From NCBI GenBank assembly GCA_009784375.1, contig WRBV01000002.1:62001-126000 (forward strand): DNA of 64,000 nucleotides. Direction: 5' to 3'. Shown here in pieces: positions 1-9,815 of this stretch. The translations under genes and the position numbers were made by a program. Numbering within the stretch: the first letter of the stretch is position 1; every line of letters begins with the position of its first letter. The stretch is from Bacillota bacterium (lineage in GTDB: Bacteria; Bacillota; Clostridia; Christensenellales; UBA1242). Below the pieces are notes generated by a model, which saw only the letters and a list, made by a program, of their open reading frames with translations, did not search any database and was not told where the DNA came from.

Positions 1-1
1 G

Positions 2-1978
2 CATGGGACGGTGCTTGGTAATGCTTTTGAAATTGAGTCCGAGCTTGAAAAATTTACCTGTATAGGTTTTCAAAGTGTGGGGGCGTTGCCGCCATTGTTC
101 AAAGTTAAAAAAACATTTTCATTAAAGACTTTGCCGACTGCCAATTATTTCTCGGCTCTCGGGGTCTTGGTTCCAGACATAATTCGAAATGTTAATACTC
201 ACAAAAAGACGGTTGTTGTATTTGCATCTAATTCAAAGTCACTCGAGAACTATCTTGGTTCAAAAGGTGTTGAATTCAATGTATCCACGCTTGATAAAAT
301 AAAGGATGGTGTTGTAAATATTATTTATCGGACGCTTGGGTTGTCGTTCGAGATAGCTGGTTCTAATATTGTTGTATACTCGATTACAAGTCCGTCTAAA
401 CAGATAAAACCCAGCACCCCTGAGAAAATGTCTGGTGAATTCGTTATGCCGAGTGTTGGAGAAATTGTAGTACATGATTTTCACGGAATTGGGCGGTATT
501 TGGGAACAAAGAGTCTTGTACTCGGGAGTGAAGAAAAAGATTACATGGTATTGCAATACGATGGGGGGGCATTTGTATATGTGCCACTTGAACAAATGGG
601 AGTTTTAAGCAATTATCATGGCGAGCCTACGCGACTAAACAGAATAGGGGGGAAAGACTTTGCAGATGCAAAGCAACGGGTTCGGCGAAGATTAAAGGAA
701 CTTTCATTTAAACTTGGCGAATTATATGTAAAACGTGCAAAAGCAAGACCAAGTATTTATGATTGTGAAGAGATAATAATGGAAGAATTTTTTAATTCGT
801 TTCCATTTGATTATACACGAGACCAGTTAAAAGCGCTTGAAGACATTAAAAATGATATGACAGGCTCGTCGGTTATGGACAGGCTTGTATGTGGTGATGT
901 TGGTTATGGGAAGACCGAGGTTGCGTTACATGCGGCGTTCAGAGCGATTATGAGCGGATACCAGGTCGCGATGTTGTGTCCAACGACTATTTTAAGTGTC
1001 CAACATGGGAATACGGCAAAGTCAAGGCTTGGTAAATTTGGTGTGCGGGTAGAGGTATTAAATCGATTCAAAACGGATTCCGAGGTCAGAGAGATTTTGG
1101 ACGGGTTGAAAAGTGGTTCGGTCGATATGGTGATAGGGACACACAGGTTATTATCAGGTGATATATTATTTAAAAACTTGTCTTTATTGATACTTGATGA
1201 AGAACAACGATTTGGTGTTTCACACAAAGAAAAAATAAAAACTATTAAGTCCAACATTGATGTGTTAACATTATCGGCGACACCTATTCCGCGGACTTTG
1301 AATATGGCTCTTGTTGGAATTCGTGATATTTCAAATATTACGACCGCTCCAGTTAATAGAACTCCGATTATTACTTATGTGAGTGAATACAGCGAAGAGC
1401 TTGCACTTGACGCCATTTTACGTGAACATTCACGTGGGGGACAGGTTCTTGTACTATTTAACAATGTAAGTGGAGTTGAAGCATATGTTGCTCGACTTCG
1501 AAAAATTTTGCCTGGTGGAATGCGTGTTGATATTGCTCATGGACAGATGAGTGCCACAAGGCTCGAGGACACGATTTACCGAATGTATAATCGTGAAATT
1601 GATGTATTGGTTGCAAGTACAATAATCGAAAATGGAATTGACATTGCAACGGCTAATACGTTGGTTGTAGTTGATTCAGACAGGCTTGGTGTTGCGCAGA
1701 TGCACCAGCTGCGGGGCAGAGTTGGTCGAAGTGATGTTCAGGCATATGCATATTTTACATACCAACGTAACAAGGAAATATCCGAGATTTCAAGAAAACG
1801 GCTTGATGCTATTCAAAAATTTGCAGGAACAGGAGCAGGGTATAACATAGCAATGCGTGATTTACAAATTCGTGGAGCAGGAGATTTATTGGGTGCCGAG
1901 CAAAGTGGGCATATTGACCAAGTCGGGTTCGAAGTATATATGAAAATATTAAAAGAAATTGCAGATGAAATAAAGTAG
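2..1978 (+). CDS. mfd: Transcription-repair coupling factor Mfd, partial at the window's left edge; apparently lacks the C-terminal D7 domain
   Basis: CarD/RID-like 'PSVGEIVVHDFHGIGRYLG', helicase motifs GDVGYGKTEVA, DEEQRFGV, LSATPIPRTL, QLRGRVGRS, LLGAEQSGHIDQVGFEVYMKIL. Frame is open to the left edge. Confidence 0.95.
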   Translation, partial: HGTVLGNAFEIESELEKFTCIGFQSVGALPPLFKVKKTFSLKTLPTANYFSALGVLVPDIIRNVNTHKKTVVVFASNSKSLENYLGSKGVEFNVSTLDKIKDGVVNIIYRTLGLSFEIAGSNIVVYSITSPSKQIKPSTPEKMSGEFVMPSVGEIVVHDFHGIGRYLGTKSLVLGSEEKDYMVLQYDGGAFVYVPLEQMGVLSNYHGEPTRLNRIGGKDFADAKQRVRRRLKELSFKLGELYVKRAKARPSIYDCEEIIMEEFFNSFPFDYTRDQLKALEDIKNDMTGSSVMDRLVCGDVGYGKTEVALHAAFRAIMSGYQVAMLCPTTILSVQHGNTAKSRLGKFGVRVEVLNRFKTDSEVREILDGLKSGSVDMVIGTHRLLSGDILFKNLSLLILDEEQRFGVSHKEKIKTIKSNIDVLTLSATPIPRTLNMALVGIRDISNITTAPVNRTPIITYVSEYSEELALDAILREHSRGGQVLVLFNNVSGVEAYVARLRKILPGGMRVDIAHGQMSATRLEDTIYRMYNREIDVLVASTIIENGIDIATANTLVVVDSDRLGVAQMHQLRGRVGRSDVQAYAYFTYQRNKEISEISRKRLDAIQKFAGTGAGYNIAMRDLQIRGAGDLLGAEQSGHIDQVGFEVYMKILKEIADEIK

Positions 1979-1983
1979 GGTTA

Positions 1984-2478
1984 ATGGTACAATGCCACAT
2001 GCAAGTTATAGCTTATTTTTGGGCTTTGTTAATTGCTTACTGTTTGGCGGGTTTTACCACCACAATAGTATCAAGGACAAACAAAGGTTACAAGACACAT
2101 GTTTTTGATCCATTTAAAGAATGTTTTTGTGATGGTTGCGGTAAAGGTATTCCATTCGTACTTACTATTCCATTAATTCCTTATATTTTGTGTGGTGGCA
2201 AGGCAAAGTGTTGTGGTGCGAAAATTCCCATTGTATTTCTAATATTAGAGTTTACTGCTCTTGCCGTATTTGTTGTTACGATTTTTCTTCTTGGTCATGA
2301 TCCAGTAATGTTGTTAATTGTGAATTCGGCGTTTGTTACTGTTCTTGTTACGACAGCTTCTCTGGTTTGGCACAGGGGACGTATTAAATATTTGAACCTT
2401 GTACTAGGAATTCTTTTTTTACTTGTATTGGTGCTTATGATAAGTTTGGCACTTGCGGTTCCGTTGATTTTTTCTTGA
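1984..2478 (+). CDS. Small membrane protein resembling the N-terminal (CxxC...CxxC) domain of type IV prepilin peptidases, without the catalytic part
   Basis: 'CDGCGKGIPFVLTIPLIPYILCGGKAKCCGAKIPIVFLILEFTALAVF' follows the CPxC-x-Pxx-x-RGxCxxCxxxI pattern; multiple TM segments. Confidence 0.6.
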   Translation: MVQCHMQVIAYFWALLIAYCLAGFTTTIVSRTNKGYKTHVFDPFKECFCDGCGKGIPFVLTIPLIPYILCGGKAKCCGAKIPIVFLILEFTALAVFVVTIFLLGHDPVMLLIVNSAFVTVLVTTASLVWHRGRIKYLNLVLGILFLLVLVLMISLALAVPLIFS

Positions 2479-2554
2479 TAAATCCTCCAAAATTTTACAA
2501 TAACTTGTATGTATTTTGTTTGGATTTTTTACCTTGTTCTGCTAGAATGTTTTT

Positions 2555-2812
2555 ATGGAAAATTCTAAAGTTACAACATCTCTTGACAAGGTCGCAGCGG
2601 TAATTGCAAAGCAGCTTGGTAAAAAAGTCGAGGACATCAAGGCAGAGCACAGGATTGTAGAAGACCTTAATGCGGACAGTTTAGACGTTATCGAGATGCT
2701 TATGACACTTGAAGATGATTATGGTGTTGCTATCCCAGATGAAGAGGCACCCAAGTTAAATACGGTTGGCAAGATCGTCGAGTATCTTGACAAGAATGTA
2801 GCGAAAAAATAA
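2555..2812 (+). CDS. acpP: Acyl carrier protein
   Basis: EDLNADSLDVIEMLMTLEDDYGVAIPDEEA phosphopantetheine-site motif DSLD. Confidence 0.97.
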   Translation: MENSKVTTSLDKVAAVIAKQLGKKVEDIKAEHRIVEDLNADSLDVIEMLMTLEDDYGVAIPDEEAPKLNTVGKIVEYLDKNVAKK

Positions 2813-2867
2813 CATATAAGATATTGTTTAAGTTTGGGGCACTTACGCATACTAACCTGGGTGATAA

Positions 2868-3284
2868 ATGAAAACAATAACGAATAAAAAATATAATGGC
2901 GAGGATAAACCCTCGGGGCGGATGCCGATGGCTGTTCCGCTTTTATCTGTTGTTGGTTTGTTTTCGGTTATGATTTTTGGAATATTTTTGGTGTATACAG
3001 TAATCGGATTTGCTCAACCTCAAAGAATTCATAATGTTTCTGTGCATATTTCGGGCGCGGGCGAGGCTGATATTGTTTTGCGTATACCAAACGGTGAGAG
3101 TTTTGAATACAGCTTTCTTGAAATGATAGAAAAGGCATGGAATGAAAAACAAGTAATTATAAGTGTTCCGACAGATATGGCTTTTGTAGGTTGGTACACA
3201 GACACAGAAAGACGTACGCGCTATGACGGTGAAGCGATACTTGGAAATATGAGTTTATTTGCAAGGTTCGCAGTAATTGGTTGA
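2868..3284 (+). CDS. Membrane-anchored protein with InlB/B-repeat-like tail
   Basis: One TM; 'FVGWYTDTERRTRYDGEAILGNMSLFARF' B-repeat-like. Confidence 0.55.
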   Translation: MKTITNKKYNGEDKPSGRMPMAVPLLSVVGLFSVMIFGIFLVYTVIGFAQPQRIHNVSVHISGAGEADIVLRIPNGESFEYSFLEMIEKAWNEKQVIISVPTDMAFVGWYTDTERRTRYDGEAILGNMSLFARFAVIG

Positions 3285-3376
3285 GTAGTTTGATTTTGAA
3301 CACGCATAAAATCATTTTGATGTGTACAGATAAAATGCTATATTAAGTATGTAACTTACACAAACTAAGGAAAGAC

Positions 3377-4852
3377 ATGGGGACGTTTTTTGGGGCAATT
3401 GGTAACATGGGCGCCAGAATGAATGGTTTTTTTTCCATGCTTGGTAACGTTATGGATGCGGCGGACGATACAGGTTTTGCCGAAGATCTTTTCGAGATAT
3501 TGGCGATTATATTTGGTGTTCTTGGTGCGATAGCATTGCCGTTTGCCATTTATCTTTATTTTAAATTGGTAAGTGCTCCCGATGAACAACAAAGGGCTGC
3601 GGTTAAAAAGCGTTTTGTTAATGTTCTTGCAAGTATGATGATAATCGTCATTTTGGTCGGCATGATGTTGACGATACCGTTAATGGTTAATTTCCAAGGC
3701 GGTGGTGGACCAGGCGGTCCAGGGCTTGGTAGGACATATACAATCCATGGACCAACAGGTGTCCCAGTAAATGAATCTCGTGAGATCATAGTTCGACGTG
3801 GAAACAGTAATATTCGTTCGATATCTAATTATAATTATCATGTTGTGATATCGATAACTTCTGGTGCTGAATTTGCCCGACTCTCGCCAGCTGATGGTAT
3901 TATGACTAGTACAAGCGCTGTCAGGCTTGAAGCCATAGCTGTGGGAACAGTTACGCTCCAGGCGGTGATAACAAGACCAGGCGACGCTGATTTCACTACA
4001 CGTACGATTACAAGAAATACGAATACTATTCCACAGGGTGAAGAGGGAGGTCCTGGTGACCCTGGTAATGGAAACAATAATGATCCAGGATATGGTCACG
4101 ATGGCGGAGGTGGACCAACTCATGCAAGTGCACATGCTGGTGCAAGGTGGCCAATTGCTTCAAGAGGGGCACACTCATATAACCATTTTGGTTCTTGGCG
4201 AGGACCTCTGTCAAGTGGAGGAAATGATCGACATCATATAGGTATAGACATGCCAGGAGGAAACTTTACAAATACAAATTTTGCATTTTTTCCGATTTTA
4301 CCTGGAACAGTTGTTCGGGTGGGTTCAAGAAATCCTAATGTACATGACACAAATTGGCATTATAGTGTATTGATTGAACACAATATAAGTCATGATCCTC
4401 TCCAATTTCCTCATTTGAATAATGGTAATCCGATAACTAGAATTTGGTCATTTTATTTGGTATATGCTGCAAATTCTAGAATAGATGTAAGTCCTTCGCA
4501 AACTGTACAACCCAATGTTACAATTGGAAGAATTGGTAGATTATTGCATTTTGAAATTTATTGGCATTCTGCAAATCCGCCTGCGAATACTACACCTGTA
4601 TTTCAATCAGGGAGAAGTACAAATGACCTTGAACGATTATCAGGACGATTGCACCCGCTTCGTGTATTAGGTGGAACGATACCAGGTGTCACACCAAGTA
4701 TGGCAACGATATGGGGTGATGAGTTTGTTGAGGATATGGATGTGGTTATTGCTGAGTGTTGTGAAGACTATCCAACAAAGCCAAAATCAATGTTATATCT
4801 TGATACAAGAAAAGAATATTATTCTGTTCTCGCAAAGGATAAAAACCGTTAA
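3377..4852 (+). CDS. Membrane-anchored protein with Ig-like segment and M23 (LytM)-like domain
   Basis: N-terminal TMs, 'DRHHIGIDMPGGNF', 'VLIEHN', 'LLHFEIYW'; Gly-rich linker. Confidence 0.6.
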   Translation: MGTFFGAIGNMGARMNGFFSMLGNVMDAADDTGFAEDLFEILAIIFGVLGAIALPFAIYLYFKLVSAPDEQQRAAVKKRFVNVLASMMIIVILVGMMLTIPLMVNFQGGGGPGGPGLGRTYTIHGPTGVPVNESREIIVRRGNSNIRSISNYNYHVVISITSGAEFARLSPADGIMTSTSAVRLEAIAVGTVTLQAVITRPGDADFTTRTITRNTNTIPQGEEGGPGDPGNGNNNDPGYGHDGGGGPTHASAHAGARWPIASRGAHSYNHFGSWRGPLSSGGNDRHHIGIDMPGGNFTNTNFAFFPILPGTVVRVGSRNPNVHDTNWHYSVLIEHNISHDPLQFPHLNNGNPITRIWSFYLVYAANSRIDVSPSQTVQPNVTIGRIGRLLHFEIYWHSANPPANTTPVFQSGRSTNDLERLSGRLHPLRVLGGTIPGVTPSMATIWGDEFVEDMDVVIAECCEDYPTKPKSMLYLDTRKEYYSVLAKDKNR

Positions 4853-4895
4853 TTTGTTTCAATAATAAAAAAAGCCTTTGAAGGCTCTTTTTATG

Positions 4896-6305
4896 TTAGA
4901 CAACTCTTTCTATTTCATTAACAACCGAACTAGTCAGGCTATTAACTCTGCTAAACTCTTGATCAATTACTTCAAGAGCAGTTTGCTCGCCCAATGTTTC
5001 GTATACCTGAGTCACAAAGTCTAGTATCTCCTGGAACCGTATATGCCCGTATTCTTCGTCCTGTATATATGGTGAATTAATAATATGTTCTATGAGTGAG
5101 TTAGCAATGTTCATATTTTGAGGGGTTACGAACATGCGACCATTTACACGTACATTAATTGGGTCACTTGGCATTTGAGTTTCTTGTTGTTGTGTGGGTT
5201 CTTGGGTTATTTGACCTTGGCGGCGTAGTTCCTTGAATGTGTCCATTTGATATGTAATCATCAAGCGAGGGTCATTTTGATGGATATGGGTAGCCTTGCC
5301 ATCACGTACTTGAAGAATGAAATCTAGTATAAATTCATTAAACGCTTGGTTAAATTCGGCATCGTTCATATTTAGTAATGGAAATAATTCATTATTAGTG
5401 AAATCAAGAATATGTTGGGTTAAAGTATCTATGTCAAGGTCTGTGAGTGGGTGCATTGCAACGTTAAGTGGGTGTAGGTGCGGTGCTTGGTCTCTGTTAA
5501 ATGCTTGGATAGCTTCTATATGTCGTACGGTATGAAGACGTGTATGTGTAGGTATGTCATTCAGGGTATACCTTTCATCAGGCCATGAATGAATTTGTCG
5601 TGTCACATGCGAAAGATTGTCTTCGAGATTCCTTGTCTGCCGAGGATTTAATCCAGCATCATGGAACAAGTTTTCACGCGCATAGGCTAAAGCACGTTCT
5701 ACGAAGTATTCTGCGGGCGGGAACTCGGCATCATCCTGTTCAGATAATTCCACAGAGTCTTTTGTCACCTCGTTTGGTGCAGGTGTGCTTGATGTGGATA
5801 CTTGGACGGGTGCTTCTTGTGTGATTGTTTGCTGGGTTGTTGGATTTGTTTGTGATTGTAGGCGTTCTGCTGCTGTCGTTGCACCTTCCGAAATTACATT
5901 TTGTGTGAATCCATTTGTGAACTTGTATTCAAATGCTTCGGTGACTCGTTCGAATACAAGATTTTTTTGAATGTCATTCAAAGATGACCAGTTCATGTTA
6001 AGGAACTCGTGGTTGAACCATTCGTATGATTGTTGAGCCAATGGTGAGATAAAATCCATGCGTTCGCGCGGGGTTATTTCCGTACCATTAAGGCTGTTGG
6101 TCAGTAAGTTGTCCACATAGTCCTCGATGACCTCGAACGCGTTTACGTTGCTTGCACAAGCGGTAAGTTTCGCAGTCAAAATCATTGCCGCGGCTACCTT
6201 TGTAAGCCTTGTGCCAAAGCCAGGTGTCGTTACCTGTCTCTCATTTGCTTGTTCGACCAAATTTTGATCAAGATGTGCTTGCGGGTTAAATTTTGTTCTT
6301 TTCAT
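4896..6305 (-). CDS. Predicted lipoprotein of unknown function
   Basis: Long ORF, hydrophobic segment ending in lipobox-like LTAC. Confidence 0.6.
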   Translation of the reverse strand: MKRTKFNPQAHLDQNLVEQANERQVTTPGFGTRLTKVAAAMILTAKLTACASNVNAFEVIEDYVDNLLTNSLNGTEITPRERMDFISPLAQQSYEWFNHEFLNMNWSSLNDIQKNLVFERVTEAFEYKFTNGFTQNVISEGATTAAERLQSQTNPTTQQTITQEAPVQVSTSSTPAPNEVTKDSVELSEQDDAEFPPAEYFVERALAYARENLFHDAGLNPRQTRNLEDNLSHVTRQIHSWPDERYTLNDIPTHTRLHTVRHIEAIQAFNRDQAPHLHPLNVAMHPLTDLDIDTLTQHILDFTNNELFPLLNMNDAEFNQAFNEFILDFILQVRDGKATHIHQNDPRLMITYQMDTFKELRRQGQITQEPTQQQETQMPSDPINVRVNGRMFVTPQNMNIANSLIEHIINSPYIQDEEYGHIRFQEILDFVTQVYETLGEQTALEVIDQEFSRVNSLTSSVVNEIERVV

Positions 6306-6492
6306 TATTTACTCCTTGAAGTTGCTTTATCATCTCTGGTGGGGGCATCGATGAAGATGGTACTTGGAAGAAGTCTTGTTACAATCTATATATGAATATT
6401 TACTATATTTTAATACATAAAGGAAAATTTGTCAACAAAAAATGCTTGACTAATGATAAAAACTTTGCTTTGTCGATTTTTGTCGCTCTGTT

Positions 6493-7578
6493 TTAAAACT
6501 TGTCGGTAAAGCCACAATAAGAGTCTGGGGCAGCCGATTCTTCTTGTTCAATTTGTTCGGATATTGATATTTGTTCAGGCTTGTCACGTACGATAAGATG
6601 CACAAGTTTATTAATAGGTTGTATGAAAAATAACAGGACTATTGCATTTGCAAGGTTAAGGACAAGGCTGAAGATTGATATTTGCCAGATTGGGTTTGGA
6701 ACAAGATTTTCAAAGAATGGGGCAATAACATGTTGCAATGGCCAAATGATTGGCAAGAATATAATCGTACCAAAGACATTAAATAAAAGGTGCATCCATG
6801 CCGCACGTTTTGCGTTACGATTTGCTGGAATTGCGGCAATCATAGTTGTAAGTGTTGTTCCAAGACGTGTTCCGAATACAAGGAAGATTATGCTTGTAAA
6901 GTCGAGTAGTCCGTTTGCGGCAAGTGCGATAAATATTGCGGTTGCCGCAGTAGATGATTGTATGATTGCAGTTAAAACAAAACCAAGCAAAATTAAAAGA
7001 AGAGGAAAGTTCACAGCCGCAAGCATATCCGAGAAGCCATTTGTCAATGCTTCGCTTCCCGAAAATGCACTTGACATCAATTCAAGACCTACGAAAATGA
7101 TACCGAAACTTATGAATATATCGGCGATGGAATTCAAACGCTTGTGCTTTGTGAGTATCTTTGTAAGCGCACCAACAAAGACAAGTGCCATGAAAAAATA
7201 TTTAATTCGGAATGCAGACAATGAAAGCAGCATGTTTGATAAAGCACTTCCTACGTTTGCACCAAATATAACTGCGGTGGATTGACCAAGAGTCATGACC
7301 CCAGCATTTACAAGTCCAACAACGATAACAGTAGTTGCGGTGGATGATTGAATTATCGTTGTGGCACCCGTACCGACCGCAAACCCGACCATGCGATTAT
7401 TTCCCATTTGTCTGAAGATTGCGCGGACTTTGTCATTTCCCGAAGTTTGTAATAGGTTCGAGAACTTTACAATTCCAACCAAAAAAACACCGATACCAGT
7501 CAACAGGAGCAATATGGAATAAAAAACTTCCCAGAACATTAGTTCATTATACAATGTGATATAGATAAACTCAAACAA
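6493..7578 (-). CDS. Na/Pi cotransporter family protein (no PhoU tail)
   Basis: Duplicated 'GTGATTIIQSSTATTVIVVGLV' / 'LTAIIQSSTAATAIFIAL' QSSTA repeats typical of NptA/PNaS. Confidence 0.93.
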   Translation of the reverse strand: MFEFIYITLYNELMFWEVFYSILLLLTGIGVFLVGIVKFSNLLQTSGNDKVRAIFRQMGNNRMVGFAVGTGATTIIQSSTATTVIVVGLVNAGVMTLGQSTAVIFGANVGSALSNMLLSLSAFRIKYFFMALVFVGALTKILTKHKRLNSIADIFISFGIIFVGLELMSSAFSGSEALTNGFSDMLAAVNFPLLLILLGFVLTAIIQSSTAATAIFIALAANGLLDFTSIIFLVFGTRLGTTLTTMIAAIPANRNAKRAAWMHLLFNVFGTIIFLPIIWPLQHVIAPFFENLVPNPIWQISIFSLVLNLANAIVLLFFIQPINKLVHLIVRDKPEQISISEQIEQEESAAPDSYCGFTDKF

Positions 7579-7580
7579 GA

Positions 7581-7937
7581 TTAATCTGTCTGAGAATTAT
7601 TTGCGGCATCTTTTGTCTTGTTTGGCTGCTCTTTATTTGATTGGGGTATTTGTGTTTTTTCTTTGTCGGTATTTTCTGGATTAGTGGTGGAGTCTGTTTT
7701 GGCTTTGCATTTTTCTTTTTCGGCTTGCTTGCGATTTTCGATACGTTCTCGTTGTCCAGCAAGCATTGTCAGATTATCTCCGAGTGCCGTAAAAAAATCT
7801 CCCCAAAAAGAAAGTGTGTCCGAATCTTTGATCGATTGTGCGAATTGCTTCGCGGTAAGTGTGGAAAATGCCAAGATATCGCATTCGGAAAAATCGGAAA
7901 TTTGTATGTTGCTCATGCCTAGTTTATGTTTAGGCAA
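7581..7937 (-). CDS. Hypothetical protein
   Basis: ORF overlapping the end of the upstream HD gene; same strand. Confidence 0.5.
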   Translation of the reverse strand: MPKHKLGMSNIQISDFSECDILAFSTLTAKQFAQSIKDSDTLSFWGDFFTALGDNLTMLAGQRERIENRKQAEKEKCKAKTDSTTNPENTDKEKTQIPQSNKEQPNKTKDAANNSQTD

Positions 7938-8605
7938 AGGTCATTGATACTGGTGGTGGATACTTGGTTTTTGTGATAGTTGTTTACCATTTGCAAATAA
8001 TTCGAGATAAAAAGGTCTTTGTCCGTTGTCATGGCTTTTATCTGTTGCAAGAAGGCAGAGTATTCTAAATCTGGAAAATACATCTTGTCGTTGGCATAAC
8101 CATCATTGCCGAATTTTTTAAGAGTATATAGATATGAATCATCGATTATTTTTTGGAGATCAAATTCTGGGGAGTTTGTAAGTCTATAGGTATATGTACT
8201 TTCAAGAAAATCGGTCATGCAAACGCGACGGTCAGCAGAAGATATAATCTTACCAATTGTGTTTCGTGGATCGCCGTCAAGGCTTGCGCGGTGGTCTTCG
8301 ATACCTTGGCATATCTGTATGATTTCGTCATGTGAAAAGAATCTGCGTAAACCTTTATCGTCTTCACATATTTGGGCAGATATCTCTTCGTGCTTTTTTG
8401 GATTGATATGGTGTGCAATATCGTGATACATTGTGCCGATAAAAACGCTTCGTTTACTTACTTCTTCGGTTGCTATATTTACAAAAGCCTGTCCTCGTGT
8501 AGTTACTGTATCACGATGACGCAAATCATGTCGCCCATCATTTTTTAAATAAAATGGGCTTGTAATCAAATTCGCATGAGTATAAAGCTTTTCACTTATT
8601 GTCAT
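7919..8605 (-). CDS. HD-domain phosphohydrolase-like protein
   Basis: 'FIGTMYHDIAHHINPKKHEEIS ... GIEDHRASLDGDP ... IISSADRR' HD motifs. Confidence 0.75.
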   Translation of the reverse strand: MTISEKLYTHANLITSPFYLKNDGRHDLRHRDTVTTRGQAFVNIATEEVSKRSVFIGTMYHDIAHHINPKKHEEISAQICEDDKGLRRFFSHDEIIQICQGIEDHRASLDGDPRNTIGKIISSADRRVCMTDFLESTYTYRLTNSPEFDLQKIIDDSYLYTLKKFGNDGYANDKMYFPDLEYSAFLQQIKAMTTDKDLFISNYLQMVNNYHKNQVSTTSINDLCLNIN

Positions 8606-8698
8606 TAGGCTTGATTTTATAATAAATCAGCGAAATTGTCAAGATAGGTATCATTTTTGGCTTGCAAATTGTGCAAGAATTCTTTATTTTAATATCAG

Positions 8699-9220
8699 AT
8701 GAAAGAAAGAATTATTGTGATTGCTTATACTGGGGCTGGGAAAACCGAGATGTTAAAACGCTATGAAGGAATTTATAATCCGAGCTCGGACGATTATAGA
8801 TATATCTTTGATAAAGACTTGCCGCCCGAGCAAAGAAAGAGTAATCCAGATCGCAAAGAAAATCCCGAATTCCCAAACAATTTTATTGACGCGATACATA
8901 GCGGACTTGATGATAATATTGTTCTTTTGCCGCTTACAAAAAAGTTATTTGAATTATACCTAAACGAAGATTTCAAGCAAAAGATGAAAGGTGCAAGGAT
9001 AATTGTTGCATGTCCTCGGAAAAATGATTTCGCAGAATACAAAAAGCGGTTTGAGGAAAGAGGGAACATCGAAACATTTATCGAAAACCGACAAAAAGAA
9101 TTTTCTTTTATTATGGACACATTTGAAAACATGCAGGATTTTGAAAAAATTATTATCAAGCCAGGACAATTTCTTGACCAAGCACTTATAGGTCATGGAA
9201 TTCAATTGAAGCCGAAATAG
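8699..9220 (+). CDS. P-loop NTPase/kinase-like protein
   Basis: 'IVIAYTGAGKTEMLKRYEG' Walker A near the N-terminus. Confidence 0.55.
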   Translation: MKERIIVIAYTGAGKTEMLKRYEGIYNPSSDDYRYIFDKDLPPEQRKSNPDRKENPEFPNNFIDAIHSGLDDNIVLLPLTKKLFELYLNEDFKQKMKGARIIVACPRKNDFAEYKKRFEERGNIETFIENRQKEFSFIMDTFENMQDFEKIIIKPGQFLDQALIGHGIQLKPK

Positions 9221-9279
9221 AGTCATGGAATGTATTTGAACTTTTACCTAATATACAAAAAATTGCCTTTACGGCAATT

Positions 9280-9354
9280 TGGTGACCCTGCCGGGAATCG
9301 AACCCGGGATACCACTGTGAAAGAGTGGTGTCTTAACCGCTTGACCACAGGGCC
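9280..9354 (-). tRNA. tRNA-Glu (anticodon TTC), CCA encoded
   Basis: Reverse complement GGCCCTGTGGTCAAGCGGTTAAGACACCACTCTTTCACAGTGG...TTCGATTCCCGGCAGGGTCACCA folds as a cloverleaf. Confidence 0.97.
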
Positions 9355-9413
9355 GATTAAGATACTTTTTATTATACGCTATGATTTTGATTTTTGCAAG
9401 TAGTTTTTTTGTA

Positions 9414-9563
9414 TCATTTTTTAGGTGTATTGTCAATATGCTTTTTAAGCAAAGTTTCTATGTAATTAGACAAAGTGCGGTTCTCACTTTCCGCAAGCTT
9501 TTTTAGCTTTTCAATTAATTCTTCATCCAAGCGCATGCTTAGTACTTGTTTTTCAATACCCAT
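9414..9563 (-). CDS. Ribbon-helix-helix small DNA-binding protein (49 aa)
   Basis: MGIEKQVLSMRLDEELIEKLKKLAESENRTLSNYIETLLKKHI RHH pattern; start taken inside the longer ORF. Confidence 0.75.
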   Translation of the reverse strand: MGIEKQVLSMRLDEELIEKLKKLAESENRTLSNYIETLLKKHIDNTPKK

Positions 9564-9605
9564 ATTCTTGTTTACATTTAACAGCATATGTATTACAATG
9601 ACAAC

Positions 9606-9620
9606 GTATACATTGTATAC
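9606..9620. promoter_or_regulatory. Perfect palindrome GTATAC-ATT-GTATAC between divergent small genes; overlaps a putative + strand promoter TTACAA-17-TATACA
   Basis: Direct reading of 9593-9621; likely RHH operator. Confidence 0.55.
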
Positions 9621-9638
9621 AAAATAAAAGGAGGTAGT

Positions 9639-9782
9639 ATGGAAGAAAGTATTATAGATTTGTTGAGTCAACTGGAAGTATATGTTCAACAAGAAAATAT
9701 TACTGGCATTAAAAATACACTTCGTGCTTTGAGTGAGATATTGAGGTCTGAGTTAATAAGAGTCAAAAATACTGTGAATTAG
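9639..9782 (+). CDS. Small protein (47 aa), divergent from the RHH gene
   Basis: SD AAAGGAGG upstream of ATG at 9639; MEESIIDLLSQLEVYVQQENITGIKNTLRALSEILRSELIRVKNTVN. Confidence 0.65.
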   Translation: MEESIIDLLSQLEVYVQQENITGIKNTLRALSEILRSELIRVKNTVN

Positions 9783-9815
9783 AAAACGAGCCACATGGCT
9801 CGCTTTTTGTTTTGA

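Noticed and set aside
6581-7285. 234-aa + strand ORF
   Set aside because: Antisense to the clear Na/Pi cotransporter gene; Lys/Arg/Ile-rich shadow translation with no family signal.
8794-9226. Minus strand ORFs opposite the P-loop gene
   Set aside because: No motif; the + strand ORF has a clear Walker A and start context.
9588-9638. N-terminal extension of the 64-aa ORF
   Set aside because: Would cover the promoter/operator; SD AAAGGAGG supports ATG 9639.
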